From assembly GCA_002344055.1 (NCBI GenBank), contig DDTH01000014.1:338487-402486 (forward strand): a stretch of 64,000 nt of DNA, written 5' to 3'. Source of the DNA: Sphingomonadales bacterium UBA2369 (lineage in GTDB: Bacteria; Pseudomonadota; Alphaproteobacteria; Sphingomonadales; Sphingomonadaceae). The position numbers were made by a program, and so were the translations under genes. A model generated the notes under the pieces. The model saw only the letters and a list, made by a program, of their open reading frames with translations, did no database searches and was not told the origin of the DNA. Of the stretch, positions 9,332 through 17,935 are shown piece after piece. Every line of letters starts with the position of its first letter. Within the stretch, counting starts at the first letter, position 1.

Positions 9332-9567
9332 CCGCCGGACAGAGGCGGGAAGAAAGCCATCTCCGCGCCCTCCGACACGACCGCATCGTCCGCCACGATC
9401 TGATCGCCGATACAGCCGCGCACGCCGTCGCCAAGCAGCGCCGCCGCCTGCGGGAAATGTTCGCCCAAGGCGCGCCGTGCGTCACCAACCGTCGCGCCGG
9501 GCGCGACCGCGAGGTCCACTTCGCGGCCGATCGCTTCGGCGAGGTTGCCGTAGAGGAAGAGCTTCAC
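9328..9567 (-). CDS. moaD: molybdopterin synthase sulfur-carrier subunit MoaD
   Basis: 79 aa ubiquitin-like protein ending in the required Gly-Gly (PPLSGG), which is thiocarboxylated to donate sulfur to MoaE. The GTG at 9567 gives the standard beginning MKLFLYGNLAEAIG; a longer start at 9603 would add 12 basic residues not seen in the family. First gene of the leftward moa operon, divergent from the E1 gene at 9634 with about 66 bp between starts. Confidence 0.92.
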   Translation of the reverse strand: MKLFLYGNLAEAIGREVDLAVAPGATVGDARRALGEHFPQAAALLGDGVRGCIGDQIVADDAVVSEGAEMAFFPPLSGG

Positions 9568-9633
9568 GGTCCGGCGTTTCCGCTTTTGCGTGAGGCCGCG
9601 CAAGCCGCTAGAGCGCGGGAAAGATCAGAAACG

Positions 9634-11739
9634 ATGGAGAGTAGGCCGGTGGCTGACATGGCCAGCGCGCAAGTGCCCGCAACGGATTCGCGCGAGCAGG
9701 GGCCGGACAAGTCGCCCGACCCCGCCTTTAACTGGCGCCGGATCGCCCATCTGGTCCGGCTGAGCCGCGCGCTCGACCGGCTGGAGGAAGAGGAACTCGT
9801 CCCGGCGCGGAAGGTGCTCTACCAGTTCAGCGCGCGCGGGCACGACATGGCGCAGGTCATGCTCGGCACCCTCCTGACCGAGAAGACCGATGCGGTCTGC
9901 GGCTATTATCGCTCGCGGCCGCTGCTGCTGGCGCTCGGCGTGCCGATCGCGGATGCGCTCGGCTCCAACATGGGCCGGGCGGGGGGCTATTCGGACGGCC
10001 GCGACATCGGCGTCGTGTTCAACTTCCCCAATCCCGACGGACCTTCCGCCTTGCCCATGTCGGGCGGCGTCGGCGCGCAATATACGCCGACCGCGGGCTG
10101 GGCGCAGGCGATCACTTATTACGCCAATGTGCTGGACGACCCGGCCTATGCGCAGTCGATCGCGGTGGTGCTGGGCGGGGACGCATCGGTGGCGACCAAC
10201 GGCTTCTGGTCGGCTTTGACCATTGCGACGACGCAAAAATTGCCGATGCTCTTCTCGATCGAGGACAATGGCTACGGCATTTCGGTGCCTTCGGACTTCC
10301 AGACTCCCGGCGGCGACATCGCTGCCAACCTCGCAAGCTTCGGCAACCTCAAGATCTTCGCCGGCGACGGCACCGATCCGCACGAGGCGGCGCGGCTGGT
10401 CAAGGAAGCGGTTGCTTACGTGCGGGGCCATCACGGTCCGGCTCTGCTGCGGCTGAAGGTGCCGCGCCTGCAGGGCCACTCCTATCAGGACACGCAGGCC
10501 TACAAGGTCCCCGAATTCGTCCAGTCCGAGTGGGAGCGCGATCCATTCCCGAAGCTGCAGGCGATGTTCGATCCGGCCGAATGGGAGCGGATTGGCGAGG
10601 AAGTGGACAAGATTGTCGCCGAGGCCCTGGCCGAGGCGGAGGCACGCCCGGTCGCAGAGCCGGAAAGCGTCATGCGGCATCTCTTCTACGAGGGCGAATT
10701 GCAGGCCGAGGGCGGCCAGTGGGTGCATGGCTATGACGCCCCCTGGGCGCACGATGCCGCGCGTTCCGAAGGCCCGCGCATCACTATGGCGGCGGCGATC
10801 CGCCGCACGCTCGATCAGGAATTGAGCGCCAATCCGCGCATGCTGCTGTTCGGCGAGGATATCGGGCCGAAGGGCGGTGTCCATGGCGTGACGCAGGGCT
10901 TGCAGGAGAAGCACGGGTTCGACCGCGTGTTTGATACCAGCCTCAGCGAGGAAGGCATAATCGGCCGTGCCGTCGGCCTCGCCGCCGCTGGCCTGCTGCC
11001 CGTGCCGGAAATCCAGTTCCGCAAATATGCCGAACCGGCGCTGGAGCAGATCAACGATTGCGGCACGATGCGCTGGCGCACCAACAACCGCTTCGCCGCG
11101 CCGATGGTGCTCCGCATGCCGGTCGGCTTTCTGAAATGCGGCGATCCCTGGCACAGCCAGACCAACGAGGTGCAGTTCGTCCACAATCCCGGTTGGCTGG
11201 TCGCGGTGCCGAGCAACACGGAGGATGCGGTCGGCCTGCTGCGCGCGGCCTTGCGCGGCAACGATCCCGCCGTGTTCCTCGAACATCGCGCAATGCTGGA
11301 CGACAGCTGGGCGCGGCGACCCTGGCCGGGCGACGATTATGTCCTGCCGTTCGGGCGCGCCCGCAAGACCCGCGAGGGCGATGCGATCACCATCGTCAGC
11401 TGGGGCGCGATGGTCCCGCGCTGCGAGGAGGCACTGGGCGATCGCTCCGGTGACGTGATCGACCTGCGCACCCTCGTGCCGTGGGATCGCGAGATGGTGC
11501 TGGAAAGCGTGCGCCGCACCCGCCGCTGCCTGATCGTGCATGAGGATCTGCGCTCTGGCGGCTTCGGCGCCGAGATTGCCGCGGTGGTGGCGGACGAGGC
11601 ATTCCTCGACCTCGACGCCCCGGTCGCGCGCGTCACGATGCCGGACATTCCCAGCCCGCATAACCCGGTGCTGCTCGACTGGGCGGTGCCATCAGTCGCG
11701 GCGATCCGCGCGAAGATCGACGAACTGGTGGCGTTCTGA
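9634..11739 (+). CDS. fused 2-oxoacid (branched-chain type) dehydrogenase E1 alpha-beta
   Basis: 701 aa from the ATG at 9634 (another at 9658). The N-terminal half is an E1-alpha domain with the thiamine diphosphate site (GGDASVATNGFW to IEDNGYGIS); the C-terminal half from about residue 370 is E1-beta (MLLFGEDIGPKGGVHGVT, TSLSEEGIIGRAVGLAAAG, QFRKYAEPALEQI). Such fusions decarboxylate branched-chain 2-oxo acids and acylate the E2 lipoyl domain. The E2 gene follows after 2 bp; no E3 gene is nearby, so E3 must come from elsewhere. Confidence 0.92.
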   Translation: MESRPVADMASAQVPATDSREQGPDKSPDPAFNWRRIAHLVRLSRALDRLEEEELVPARKVLYQFSARGHDMAQVMLGTLLTEKTDAVCGYYRSRPLLLALGVPIADALGSNMGRAGGYSDGRDIGVVFNFPNPDGPSALPMSGGVGAQYTPTAGWAQAITYYANVLDDPAYAQSIAVVLGGDASVATNGFWSALTIATTQKLPMLFSIEDNGYGISVPSDFQTPGGDIAANLASFGNLKIFAGDGTDPHEAARLVKEAVAYVRGHHGPALLRLKVPRLQGHSYQDTQAYKVPEFVQSEWERDPFPKLQAMFDPAEWERIGEEVDKIVAEALAEAEARPVAEPESVMRHLFYEGELQAEGGQWVHGYDAPWAHDAARSEGPRITMAAAIRRTLDQELSANPRMLLFGEDIGPKGGVHGVTQGLQEKHGFDRVFDTSLSEEGIIGRAVGLAAAGLLPVPEIQFRKYAEPALEQINDCGTMRWRTNNRFAAPMVLRMPVGFLKCGDPWHSQTNEVQFVHNPGWLVAVPSNTEDAVGLLRAALRGNDPAVFLEHRAMLDDSWARRPWPGDDYVLPFGRARKTREGDAITIVSWGAMVPRCEEALGDRSGDVIDLRTLVPWDREMVLESVRRTRRCLIVHEDLRSGGFGAEIAAVVADEAFLDLDAPVARVTMPDIPSPHNPVLLDWAVPSVAAIRAKIDELVAF

Positions 11740-11741
11740 GC

Positions 11742-12983
11742 ATGATCGACATCATCGTTCCGATGGAAGGCGAGGGGACGCAGGCAATCGTCGCGCGCTG
11801 GCTGAAGGCCGTCGGCGACACGGTCACCGAGCATGAGCCCTTGGTCGAGCTGGAAACCGACAAGGTCGCGATGGAGGTTCCGGCGCCCGCTAGCGGGGTG
11901 CTGCGGGAGATATTGCTCGGTGCGGATGCGGAGGCGGCACCGGGGGCGCTGCTGGGAAGGATGGCCGTCGGCGGTGAGACCGATACCCCCAACCCCGCTC
12001 ATGTCGAGCGAAGTCGAGACACTCGTTCGAGCGAAGGCGAGAAAAGGGGCCTCGACTTCGCTCGGCAGGGCCTCTCGACTTCGCTCGAGGTGAGCGGTCT
12101 TGGGACAGCGGCACTGAGGGAATTGCGCCTCTCCCCCTCGGTGAAACGCGCCTGTCTACAGCACGACATCGATCCCACGCGCATCGTCGGCACCGGCCGT
12201 AACGGCCGCGTCACCCGCGCCGACGTGGATAAGCTCGTCGCTTCCGGCGGCCAAAAGAAGTCGTCCGCCCCCGCGCTCGCCTCCCGCGACGTCCCGCACG
12301 ACCGCATGCGGCTGAAGATCGCCGAGAACATGCTCGCCTCGGTCACCCAGGCGCCGCACGTCACCGCCGTCTTCGAGGCCGATTTCACCGCGATCATGCG
12401 CCACCGCGAGCGGCACAAGGCGGCGTTCGCGGCCAAGGGCATCAAGCTGACCTACACTGCCTACTTTGTCGCCGCAGCGGCGGAGGCGATGAAGGCGGCG
12501 CCCGCGATCAACAGCCGCTGGCATGAAGACCGGCTCGAACTGTTCGGCGACGTGAATATCGGCGTCGGCACCGCGCTGGGCGAAAAGGGTCTGATCGTCC
12601 CCGTCTTGCGAAACACCGAGCAACTCGACCTCGAAGGCATCGCGGCCGGGCTCGATCAACTGGTCGACAAGGCCCGCAACGAGAAATTGACCGGCAAGGA
12701 CGTTTCCGGCGGCACCTTCACCATCTCCAACCACGGCGTCTCCGGCTCGCTCTTCGCCAGCCCGATCATCATCGCCCAGCCACAATCGGCCATCCTCGGC
12801 ATCGGCAAATTGGAGAAGCGCGTGGTAGTGCGCGAAGTGGACGGCGTCGACACGATCCAGATCCGCCCGCTCGCTTATGTGAGCCTGACCATCGATCATC
12901 GCGTCGTCGACGGCCACCAGACCAACGCCTGGCTGTCCCGCTTCGTGGAGATTTTGGAAGGCTGGCCGGTTGACGCTATCTAG
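11742..12983 (+). CDS. dihydrolipoamide acyltransferase E2 with a repeat-derived linker
   Basis: 413 aa. Lipoyl domain (1-80, lipoyl Lys 41 in ELETDKVAMEV), peripheral-subunit-binding domain (about 128-165, SPSVKRACLQHDID...GRNGRVTRADV), and catalytic acyltransferase core from about 185 with the active-site DHRVVDG. Residues about 85-119, between lipoyl and binding domains, are encoded by a palindromic dispersed-repeat sequence (11995-12097), giving an Arg/Ser/Glu-rich insert that does not look like a normal Ala/Pro linker. Works with the E1 upstream. A 21-bp gap leads into paaA. Confidence 0.93.
   Translation: MIDIIVPMEGEGTQAIVARWLKAVGDTVTEHEPLVELETDKVAMEVPAPASGVLREILLGADAEAAPGALLGRMAVGGETDTPNPAHVERSRDTRSSEGEKRGLDFARQGLSTSLEVSGLGTAALRELRLSPSVKRACLQHDIDPTRIVGTGRNGRVTRADVDKLVASGGQKKSSAPALASRDVPHDRMRLKIAENMLASVTQAPHVTAVFEADFTAIMRHRERHKAAFAAKGIKLTYTAYFVAAAAEAMKAAPAINSRWHEDRLELFGDVNIGVGTALGEKGLIVPVLRNTEQLDLEGIAAGLDQLVDKARNEKLTGKDVSGGTFTISNHGVSGSLFASPIIIAQPQSAILGIGKLEKRVVVREVDGVDTIQIRPLAYVSLTIDHRVVDGHQTNAWLSRFVEILEGWPVDAI
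11995..12097. repeat. dispersed palindromic repeat inside the E2 coding sequence
   Basis: Arms of 25 bp (11995-12019 and 12073-12097) are inverted copies with 2 mismatches; a third partial copy of CTCGACTTCGCTCG lies at 12052-12065. In frame, no stop codon introduced, and placed in the flexible interdomain linker. Confidence 0.8.
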
Positions 12984-13004
12984 GTCGGAACGCAAGGAAC
13001 GAGC

Positions 13005-13997
13005 ATGTACACGACCGAACTGAGCAAGAGCGCGTCTGGCGCTAACGTCCAGGGCATCGAAGACCCTGCAAAGCTCGCCGCCTTCGAGGCGCGGGTGGCG
13101 GCGGACGAGTTTATCGAGCCGAAGGACTGGATGCCGGAGGCCTATCGCCGCACGCTGACCCGGCAGATCAGCCAGCATGCGCATAGCGAGATTGTCGGTA
13201 TGCTACCCGAAGGCAATTGGATCAGCCGCGCGCCGTCGCTGCGGCGCAAGGCGATCCTGCTCGCGAAGGTGCAGGACGAGGCGGGGCACGGCCTCTATCT
13301 CTACAGCGCCGCAGAAACGCTCGGCACCAGCCGCCGCGAGATGATCGAGGCGCTGCATTCCGGCAAAGCCAAATACTCCACGATCTTCAATTACCCGACC
13401 CTGACCTGGGCGGACATCGGCGCGATCGGGTGGCTGGTCGATGGTGCCGCGATCATGAATCAGGTGCCGCTGCAGCGCACCTCCTACGGGCCGTACGCGC
13501 GGGCGATGGTGCGCGTGTGCAAGGAGGAGAGCTTCCACCAGCGTCAGGGCTATGAAATCTGCATGGCGATGATGGCCGGCACGCCGGACCAGCAGCGGAT
13601 GATGCAGGATGCCTTCAACCGCTGGTGGTGGCCGAGCCTGATGATGTTCGGCCCGACCGACGACAATTCACCCAACACCGCGCAGTCCATGCGCTGGCGG
13701 ATCAAGCGCGACACCAATGACGAGCTTCGCCAGAAATTCGTCGATATCACCGCGCCGCAGGCGGACGCGATCGGCCTCACCGTGCCCGACCCGGACCTCA
13801 AGTGGAACGAGGCGAAAGGCGGCTATGATTTTGGCGCCGTCGACTGGGAGGAGTTCTACGCCGTGGTGAAGGGCGAAGGCCCGGTCGCCAAGGAGCGGAT
13901 GAAGGCCCGACGCGATGCGTGGGAGAAGGGCGCCTGGGTGCGCGAGGCTGCCGCTGCCTATGCGGAGAAGCAAGCCCGCAAGGCGCAAGCCGCGTGA
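13005..13997 (+). CDS. paaA: phenylacetyl-CoA 1,2-epoxidase catalytic subunit PaaA
   Basis: 330 aa, diiron catalytic subunit of the PaaABCE epoxidase that attacks the ring of phenylacetyl-CoA. Ligand helices visible: [14 protein letters not shown] (ExxH) and [12 protein letters not shown] (second ExxH-type set), plus [16 protein letters not shown] typical of PaaA. The ATG at 13005 is preceded by an AAGGAA-type Shine-Dalgarno. Leads the overlapping paaABCDE block within the E1/E2 operon. Confidence 0.95.
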   Translation: MYTTELSKSASGANVQGIEDPAKLAAFEARVAADEFIEPKDWMPEAYRRTLTRQISQHAHSEIVGMLPEGNWISRAPSLRRKAILLAKVQDEAGHGLYLYSAAETLGTSRREMIEALHSGKAKYSTIFNYPTLTWADIGAIGWLVDGAAIMNQVPLQRTSYGPYARAMVRVCKEESFHQRQGYEICMAMMAGTPDQQRMMQDAFNRWWWPSLMMFGPTDDNSPNTAQSMRWRIKRDTNDELRQKFVDITAPQADAIGLTVPDPDLKWNEAKGGYDFGAVDWEEFYAVVKGEGPVAKERMKARRDAWEKGAWVREAAAAYAEKQARKAQAA

Positions 13998-14278
13998 GCA
14001 AGGACTGGCCGCTTTGGGAAGTGTTCGTCCGCGCCAAGGGCGGCATGTCGCATCGCCATGTCGGCAGCGTCCATGCGCCCGACGCGGAGATTGCGCTGCG
14101 CCACGCCCGCGACACTTACACCCGCCGGATGGAGGGGATCAGCCTGTGGGTCGTCCCCTCTGCGCAGATTGTGGCGAGTGACCCGGCCGACGACGCGCAG
14201 AATTTCGATCCGGCGCAGGACAAGATCTACCGCCACCCGACCTTCTACGACATTCCCGACGGCATCACACACATCTGA
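13994..14278 (+). CDS. paaB: phenylacetyl-CoA epoxidase subunit PaaB
   Basis: 94 aa small structural subunit of the epoxidase. GTG start overlapping the paaA stop (GTGA), giving [25 protein letters not shown], the normal PaaB beginning. Contains [12 protein letters not shown] and the LWVVPSAQI segment. Its stop shares a base with the paaC ATG (TGATG), so translation is coupled along the complex genes. Confidence 0.94.
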   Translation: MSKDWPLWEVFVRAKGGMSHRHVGSVHAPDAEIALRHARDTYTRRMEGISLWVVPSAQIVASDPADDAQNFDPAQDKIYRHPTFYDIPDGITHI

Positions 14279-15123
14279 TGCCCAGCCTTCCTCCGATCCG
14301 GCCCGAGGATGAGGCCGTTGCCGAGAAAATCCGCCCCGGCGGCGCCTTCGATGCGCCGGTGGATGAAGCGCACGGCCGTATCCTGTTTGAACTCGCGCTC
14401 CGGCTCGGCGACGACAGCCTGATCCTCGGCCAGCGGCTCGCCGAATGGTGTGGCCACGCCCCGGGCGTCGAGGTCGATCTCAGCCTCGCCAACATGGCGC
14501 TCGACCTGATTGGTCAGGCCACGCATTTCCTCACCATCGCCGCCGAGGCGGAAGGGAAAGGCCGTAGCGCCGATGATCTGGCCTTCCGCCGCGACGTGCT
14601 GGACTTCAAGAATTGCCTGCTGGTCGAGCAGCCCAATGGCGATTTCGCCCAGACCATGGCGCGGCAGTTCCTCTTCTCCGCCTGGCAGAAGCGGCTGTTC
14701 GACGGGCTGACGGCCTGCGCCGACGATCGCATCGCGGCGGTCGCGGCCAAGGCAGTGAAGGAAGTCGCCTATCATGAGGAACTGGCCGCCGAATGGGTGA
14801 TCCGCCTCGGCGACGGCACCGAAGAGAGCCGCGCGCGGATGATCGACGGGCTCGACTGGATGTGGCGCTTCATTCCGGAATTGTTCGAAACGGACGAGGT
14901 CATGACCGACGCGGCGGCGCGCGGTCTGGTGCCCGACCTCGCCTCGATCCGCATCGGCTACGACGCGCGAGTGCGCGCCGTGCTGGCGGAAGCTGGCCTC
15001 GAAGCGCCCGCCGACCAGCGGCCCATCCTCGGCGGCCGCCGAGGCCATCACAGTGAACATCTCGGCCACCTGCTCGCGGTCATGCAATATCTGCCGCGCA
15101 CCTATCCGGACGCGGTGTGGTGA
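14278..15123 (+). CDS. paaC: phenylacetyl-CoA epoxidase structural subunit PaaC
   Basis: 281 aa, ferritin-like partner that forms the stable core with PaaA but does not itself carry the catalytic diiron. Typical segments: LGDDSLILGQRLAEWCGHAP, LANMALDLIGQA, DFAQTMARQFLFSAWQ, KEVAYHEELAAEWVIRLGDG and the C-terminal LGGRRGHHSEHLGHLLA. ATG overlaps the paaB stop; the next gene starts on its stop codon. Confidence 0.94.
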   Translation: MPSLPPIRPEDEAVAEKIRPGGAFDAPVDEAHGRILFELALRLGDDSLILGQRLAEWCGHAPGVEVDLSLANMALDLIGQATHFLTIAAEAEGKGRSADDLAFRRDVLDFKNCLLVEQPNGDFAQTMARQFLFSAWQKRLFDGLTACADDRIAAVAAKAVKEVAYHEELAAEWVIRLGDGTEESRARMIDGLDWMWRFIPELFETDEVMTDAAARGLVPDLASIRIGYDARVRAVLAEAGLEAPADQRPILGGRRGHHSEHLGHLLAVMQYLPRTYPDAVW

Positions 15124-15575
15124 TGGCCGCCGTCCGCGCCCTCGACACAGACGCCATCTGGGACGTCCTGCGCGCCGTTCCCGATCCCGAAATCCCCGTT
15201 CTCTCGATCACCGATCTCGGCATCGTCCGTGAAGTGCATGAGGATCGCGTCATCCTCACCCCGACCTACACCGGCTGCCCGGCCACTTTGGTGATCGAGA
15301 GCATGGTCCGCGAGGCGCTGGACGCGGCCGGTTTCGAGCACATCGCGATAGAAACCACCCTCTCGCCGCCCTGGACCACCGACTGGATCACCCCCGAAGG
15401 CCGCGCCAAGCTCCACGCCTATGGCATCGCCGCGCCGACGCGCGGCGTACCAGCATGCCCGCAATGCGGCTCCGAGCAGACCGAGGAAATCAGCCGTTTC
15501 GGTTCCGCCCCCTGCAAATCGCTCTGGCGCTGCCGATCCTGTGCCGAGCCGTTTGACCTCTTCAAATGTCACTGA
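15123..15575 (+). CDS. paaD: phenylacetate epoxidase assembly protein PaaD
   Basis: 150 aa. N-terminal DUF59/MIP18 domain (PDPEIPVLSITDLGIVREV, TPTYTGCPA) and a C-terminal zinc-ribbon-like set (CPQC...C..CRSC...C). Involved in Fe/S or diiron maturation of the epoxidase rather than catalysis. ATG at 15123 chosen as it overlaps the paaC stop (TGATG); two in-frame GTG codons lie just upstream. Confidence 0.92.
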   Translation: MAAVRALDTDAIWDVLRAVPDPEIPVLSITDLGIVREVHEDRVILTPTYTGCPATLVIESMVREALDAAGFEHIAIETTLSPPWTTDWITPEGRAKLHAYGIAAPTRGVPACPQCGSEQTEEISRFGSAPCKSLWRCRSCAEPFDLFKCH

Positions 15576-15579
15576 ACCG

Positions 15580-16656
15580 ATGAGCGCCGCCTTCCACCTC
15601 CTCACCATCGCCGAGATCGTCGACGAGACGGCTGAAGCGCGCTCGATCCGCTTCGCCATCCCGGACGCGCTGGCCGACGAATTCGCCTTCAAGCCCGGGC
15701 AGCACCTCACCCTGAAGGCCGATATCCTGGGCGAGGATGTCCGCCGCAATTACTCCCTCTGCGTGGCGCCGCAGGACGGGCAGGTGAAGGTCACGGTGAA
15801 GCGCATCGCGGGCGGCGCCTTCTCCAACTGGGCGAACGACAATCTGGAACCCGGCGACCAGCTCGAGGTGATGCCGCCGCATGGCTCCTTCACCTGGGAA
15901 TTCAGTCGCGAGGCGAAGAACCATTATGCCGGGTTCGCGGGTGGCTCGGGCATCACGCCCATTCTGTCGCTGCTGAAGACCGCCTTGCTGACCGAGCCGG
16001 ACAGCAAGTTCACCCTCTTCTACGGCAATCGCGACAGCCAGTCGGTGATCTTCCTCGAGGAACTCGGCCGCCTCAAGAACCGCTTCATGGGCCGCCTGCA
16101 GGTCCACCATTTCCTCGCCGAGGAGTTTGAGGAAATCGATCTGTTCAACGGCATCCTCGACCGGGCGAAATGCGATCTGATTCTCGGCAGCCTGATCGAG
16201 CCGGAGGAAGTCGACGCCTTCTTCATCTGCGGCCCCGGCCCGATGATGGACGCGGCCGAGGAAGCGCTCAGGCAAGTCGGCGTCCCCGCCGATCGCATCC
16301 TCGTGGAGCGCTTCACCGCCGGCCGCCCCTCCGCCGCCATGGCCGCGCAAATGCAGGAATTGCAGGAGCAAGCGGCGGGCATGGCCATGATCGTCACCCT
16401 CGACGGCCGCAAGCGCCGCGTGCCGTTCAGCGCCGAGGCCGGCAACATCCTCGACAGCGCGCGCCTCGCCGGCCTGCCCGCGCCCTTCGCCTGCAAGGCC
16501 GGGGTCTGCGCCACCTGCCGCGCCCGCGTGCTGACCGGCGAGGTCAGCATGGCCGCGCGCTATGGCCTCAGCGACGACGAGATCGCCGCTGGCTATGTCC
16601 TCACCTGCCAGTCCGTGCCGAAAGGCGAGGGCGTCGAAGTGGATTATGACGCATGA
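15580..16656 (+). CDS. paaE: phenylacetyl-CoA epoxidase reductase PaaE
   Basis: 358 aa NAD(P)H-dependent reductase that feeds electrons to the PaaA diiron centre. FAD-binding barrel (about 1-105, RNYSLCVAP), NAD domain (GGSGITPILSL, FFICGPGPMMDAAE) and a C-terminal plant-type [2Fe-2S] ferredoxin domain (CKAGVCATCRARV plus a later Cys in LTCQSVP). ATG at 15580 is 4 bp after the paaD stop. Downstream paa genes (paaG, paaZ, paaJ, paaK) are not in this window. Confidence 0.94.
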   Translation: MSAAFHLLTIAEIVDETAEARSIRFAIPDALADEFAFKPGQHLTLKADILGEDVRRNYSLCVAPQDGQVKVTVKRIAGGAFSNWANDNLEPGDQLEVMPPHGSFTWEFSREAKNHYAGFAGGSGITPILSLLKTALLTEPDSKFTLFYGNRDSQSVIFLEELGRLKNRFMGRLQVHHFLAEEFEEIDLFNGILDRAKCDLILGSLIEPEEVDAFFICGPGPMMDAAEEALRQVGVPADRILVERFTAGRPSAAMAAQMQELQEQAAGMAMIVTLDGRKRRVPFSAEAGNILDSARLAGLPAPFACKAGVCATCRARVLTGEVSMAARYGLSDDEIAAGYVLTCQSVPKGEGVEVDYDA

Positions 16657-17798
16657 TGCTCGACACCAGCCATCGCACCGCCTTCACGCCGGAGCATGAG
16701 CAGTTTCGCGACGCCGTCCGCCGCCTGTTCGCGACCGAACTGACCCCGCATCTCGAGCGTTGGGAGGAGCAGGGCGAGATCGACAAGGGCTTCTGGCGCA
16801 TCGCTGGCGATGCCGGTCTGCTCTGCCCGAACGTGCCGGAGGAATATGGCGGCCTCGGCCTCGATTACGGTTACAATGCCGTGATCAACGAGGAGCTGGG
16901 TTATCTCGGTTCCACCGCCGGCATCGGCCTCCACTCGGACATCGTCGCGCCCTACCTCGTCCATTACGGCACCGAGGAACAGAAACGCCACTGGCTGCCG
17001 AAAATGGTCTCCGGCGAGACCCCGACCGCCATCGCGATGACCGAGCCGGGCGCTGGTTCCGACCTGCAGGGCATCCGGACGACCGCCATAGCCGACGGCG
17101 ACGATTATATCGTCAACGGCTCCAAGACCTACATCACCAACGGCCAGCAGGCCGATCTGATTATCGTCTTCGTGAAGACCGACCCCAATGAGCGCGCCAG
17201 GGGCACTTCGCTCATTCTGGTCGAATCGGACCGCGCCGGGTTCGAGCGCGGCCGCAACCTCGACAAGATCGGGCTGCATGGTCAGGATACGTCGGAACTG
17301 TTCTTCCAGGATGTCCGCGTCCCGCGCGCCAACCTGATCGGCGCGGAAGGCGCGGGCTTCGCTTACCTGATGAACCAGCTGCCGCAGGAACGGCTGCAGA
17401 TCGCGGTCGGCGCGCAGGCTTCGGCGCAGCGCGCCTTCGACGAGGCGCTGAATTTCACCAAGGAGCGCAAGGCGTTCGGCAAGACGGTGTTCGATTTCCA
17501 GAATACTCGCTTCACCCTGGCCGATCTCAAGACGAAGCTGCAGGTCGGCTGGGCGCATCTCGACTGGGCGCTGAAGCGGCACATCGCGGGGGAACTCACC
17601 GCCGCCGAAGCATCGGCCGCCAAGCTGTGGCATACCGAGTTGCAAGGCGAAGTCTGCGACGTCGCGCTGCAGCTCCACGGCGGTGCCGGCTATATGAATG
17701 AATATCTGATCGCGCGGCTCTGGCGCGACGCTCGTGTCACCCGCATCTTCGGCGGCACGAACGAGATCATGAAGGAAGTGGTGGGGCGGTCGCTCTGA
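16653..17798 (+). CDS. acyl-CoA dehydrogenase
   Basis: 381 aa FAD flavoprotein oxidising an acyl-CoA to the enoyl-CoA and passing electrons to ETF. Signatures: AIAMTEPGAGSDLQGIRTTA (FAD/substrate region), NGSKTYITNGQQADL, the ETF-facing helix region RKAFGKTVFDFQNTRFTLAD, and the C-terminal LHGGAGYMNEYLIARLWRDARVTRIFGGTNEIMKE with the catalytic-base Glu in this area. Overlaps paaE (ATGA). With E1/E2 upstream it suits branched-chain or isovaleryl-type acyl-CoA oxidation, though the substrate cannot be read. The ETF-QO needed to reoxidise ETF lies at 21655. Confidence 0.92.
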   Translation: MMLDTSHRTAFTPEHEQFRDAVRRLFATELTPHLERWEEQGEIDKGFWRIAGDAGLLCPNVPEEYGGLGLDYGYNAVINEELGYLGSTAGIGLHSDIVAPYLVHYGTEEQKRHWLPKMVSGETPTAIAMTEPGAGSDLQGIRTTAIADGDDYIVNGSKTYITNGQQADLIIVFVKTDPNERARGTSLILVESDRAGFERGRNLDKIGLHGQDTSELFFQDVRVPRANLIGAEGAGFAYLMNQLPQERLQIAVGAQASAQRAFDEALNFTKERKAFGKTVFDFQNTRFTLADLKTKLQVGWAHLDWALKRHIAGELTAAEASAAKLWHTELQGEVCDVALQLHGGAGYMNEYLIARLWRDARVTRIFGGTNEIMKEVVGRSL

Positions 17799-17805
17799 CA
17801 AATAG

Positions 17806-17935
17806 CCCTCTCCCCTTGCGGGAGAGGGTTGGGAGAGGGGCCAAGGCGGCGTCTGCCGCCGCAAGAGATACTTCTGCGAGCGCAGACGCGCCCGCTACCC
17901 CTCTCTCCAGCCTCTCTCCCGCAAGGGGAGAGAGG
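17806..17935. repeat. palindromic MITE-like element between convergent genes
   Basis: Imperfect terminal inverted arms of about 35 bp (17806-17840 and 17898-17935; CCCTCTCC/GGAGAGGG type) enclose two perfect hairpins, GGCGGC-GTCT-GCCGCC at 17845-17860 and TCTGCG-AG-CGCAGA at 17873-17886. No ORF. It fills the gap between the acyl-CoA dehydrogenase and the convergent radical SAM gene and may end both transcripts. Confidence 0.7.

Noticed and set aside
9625..11661. 678-codon frame antisense to the fused E1 gene
   Set aside because: No domain-like sequence; E1 on the plus strand has clear motifs and operon context.
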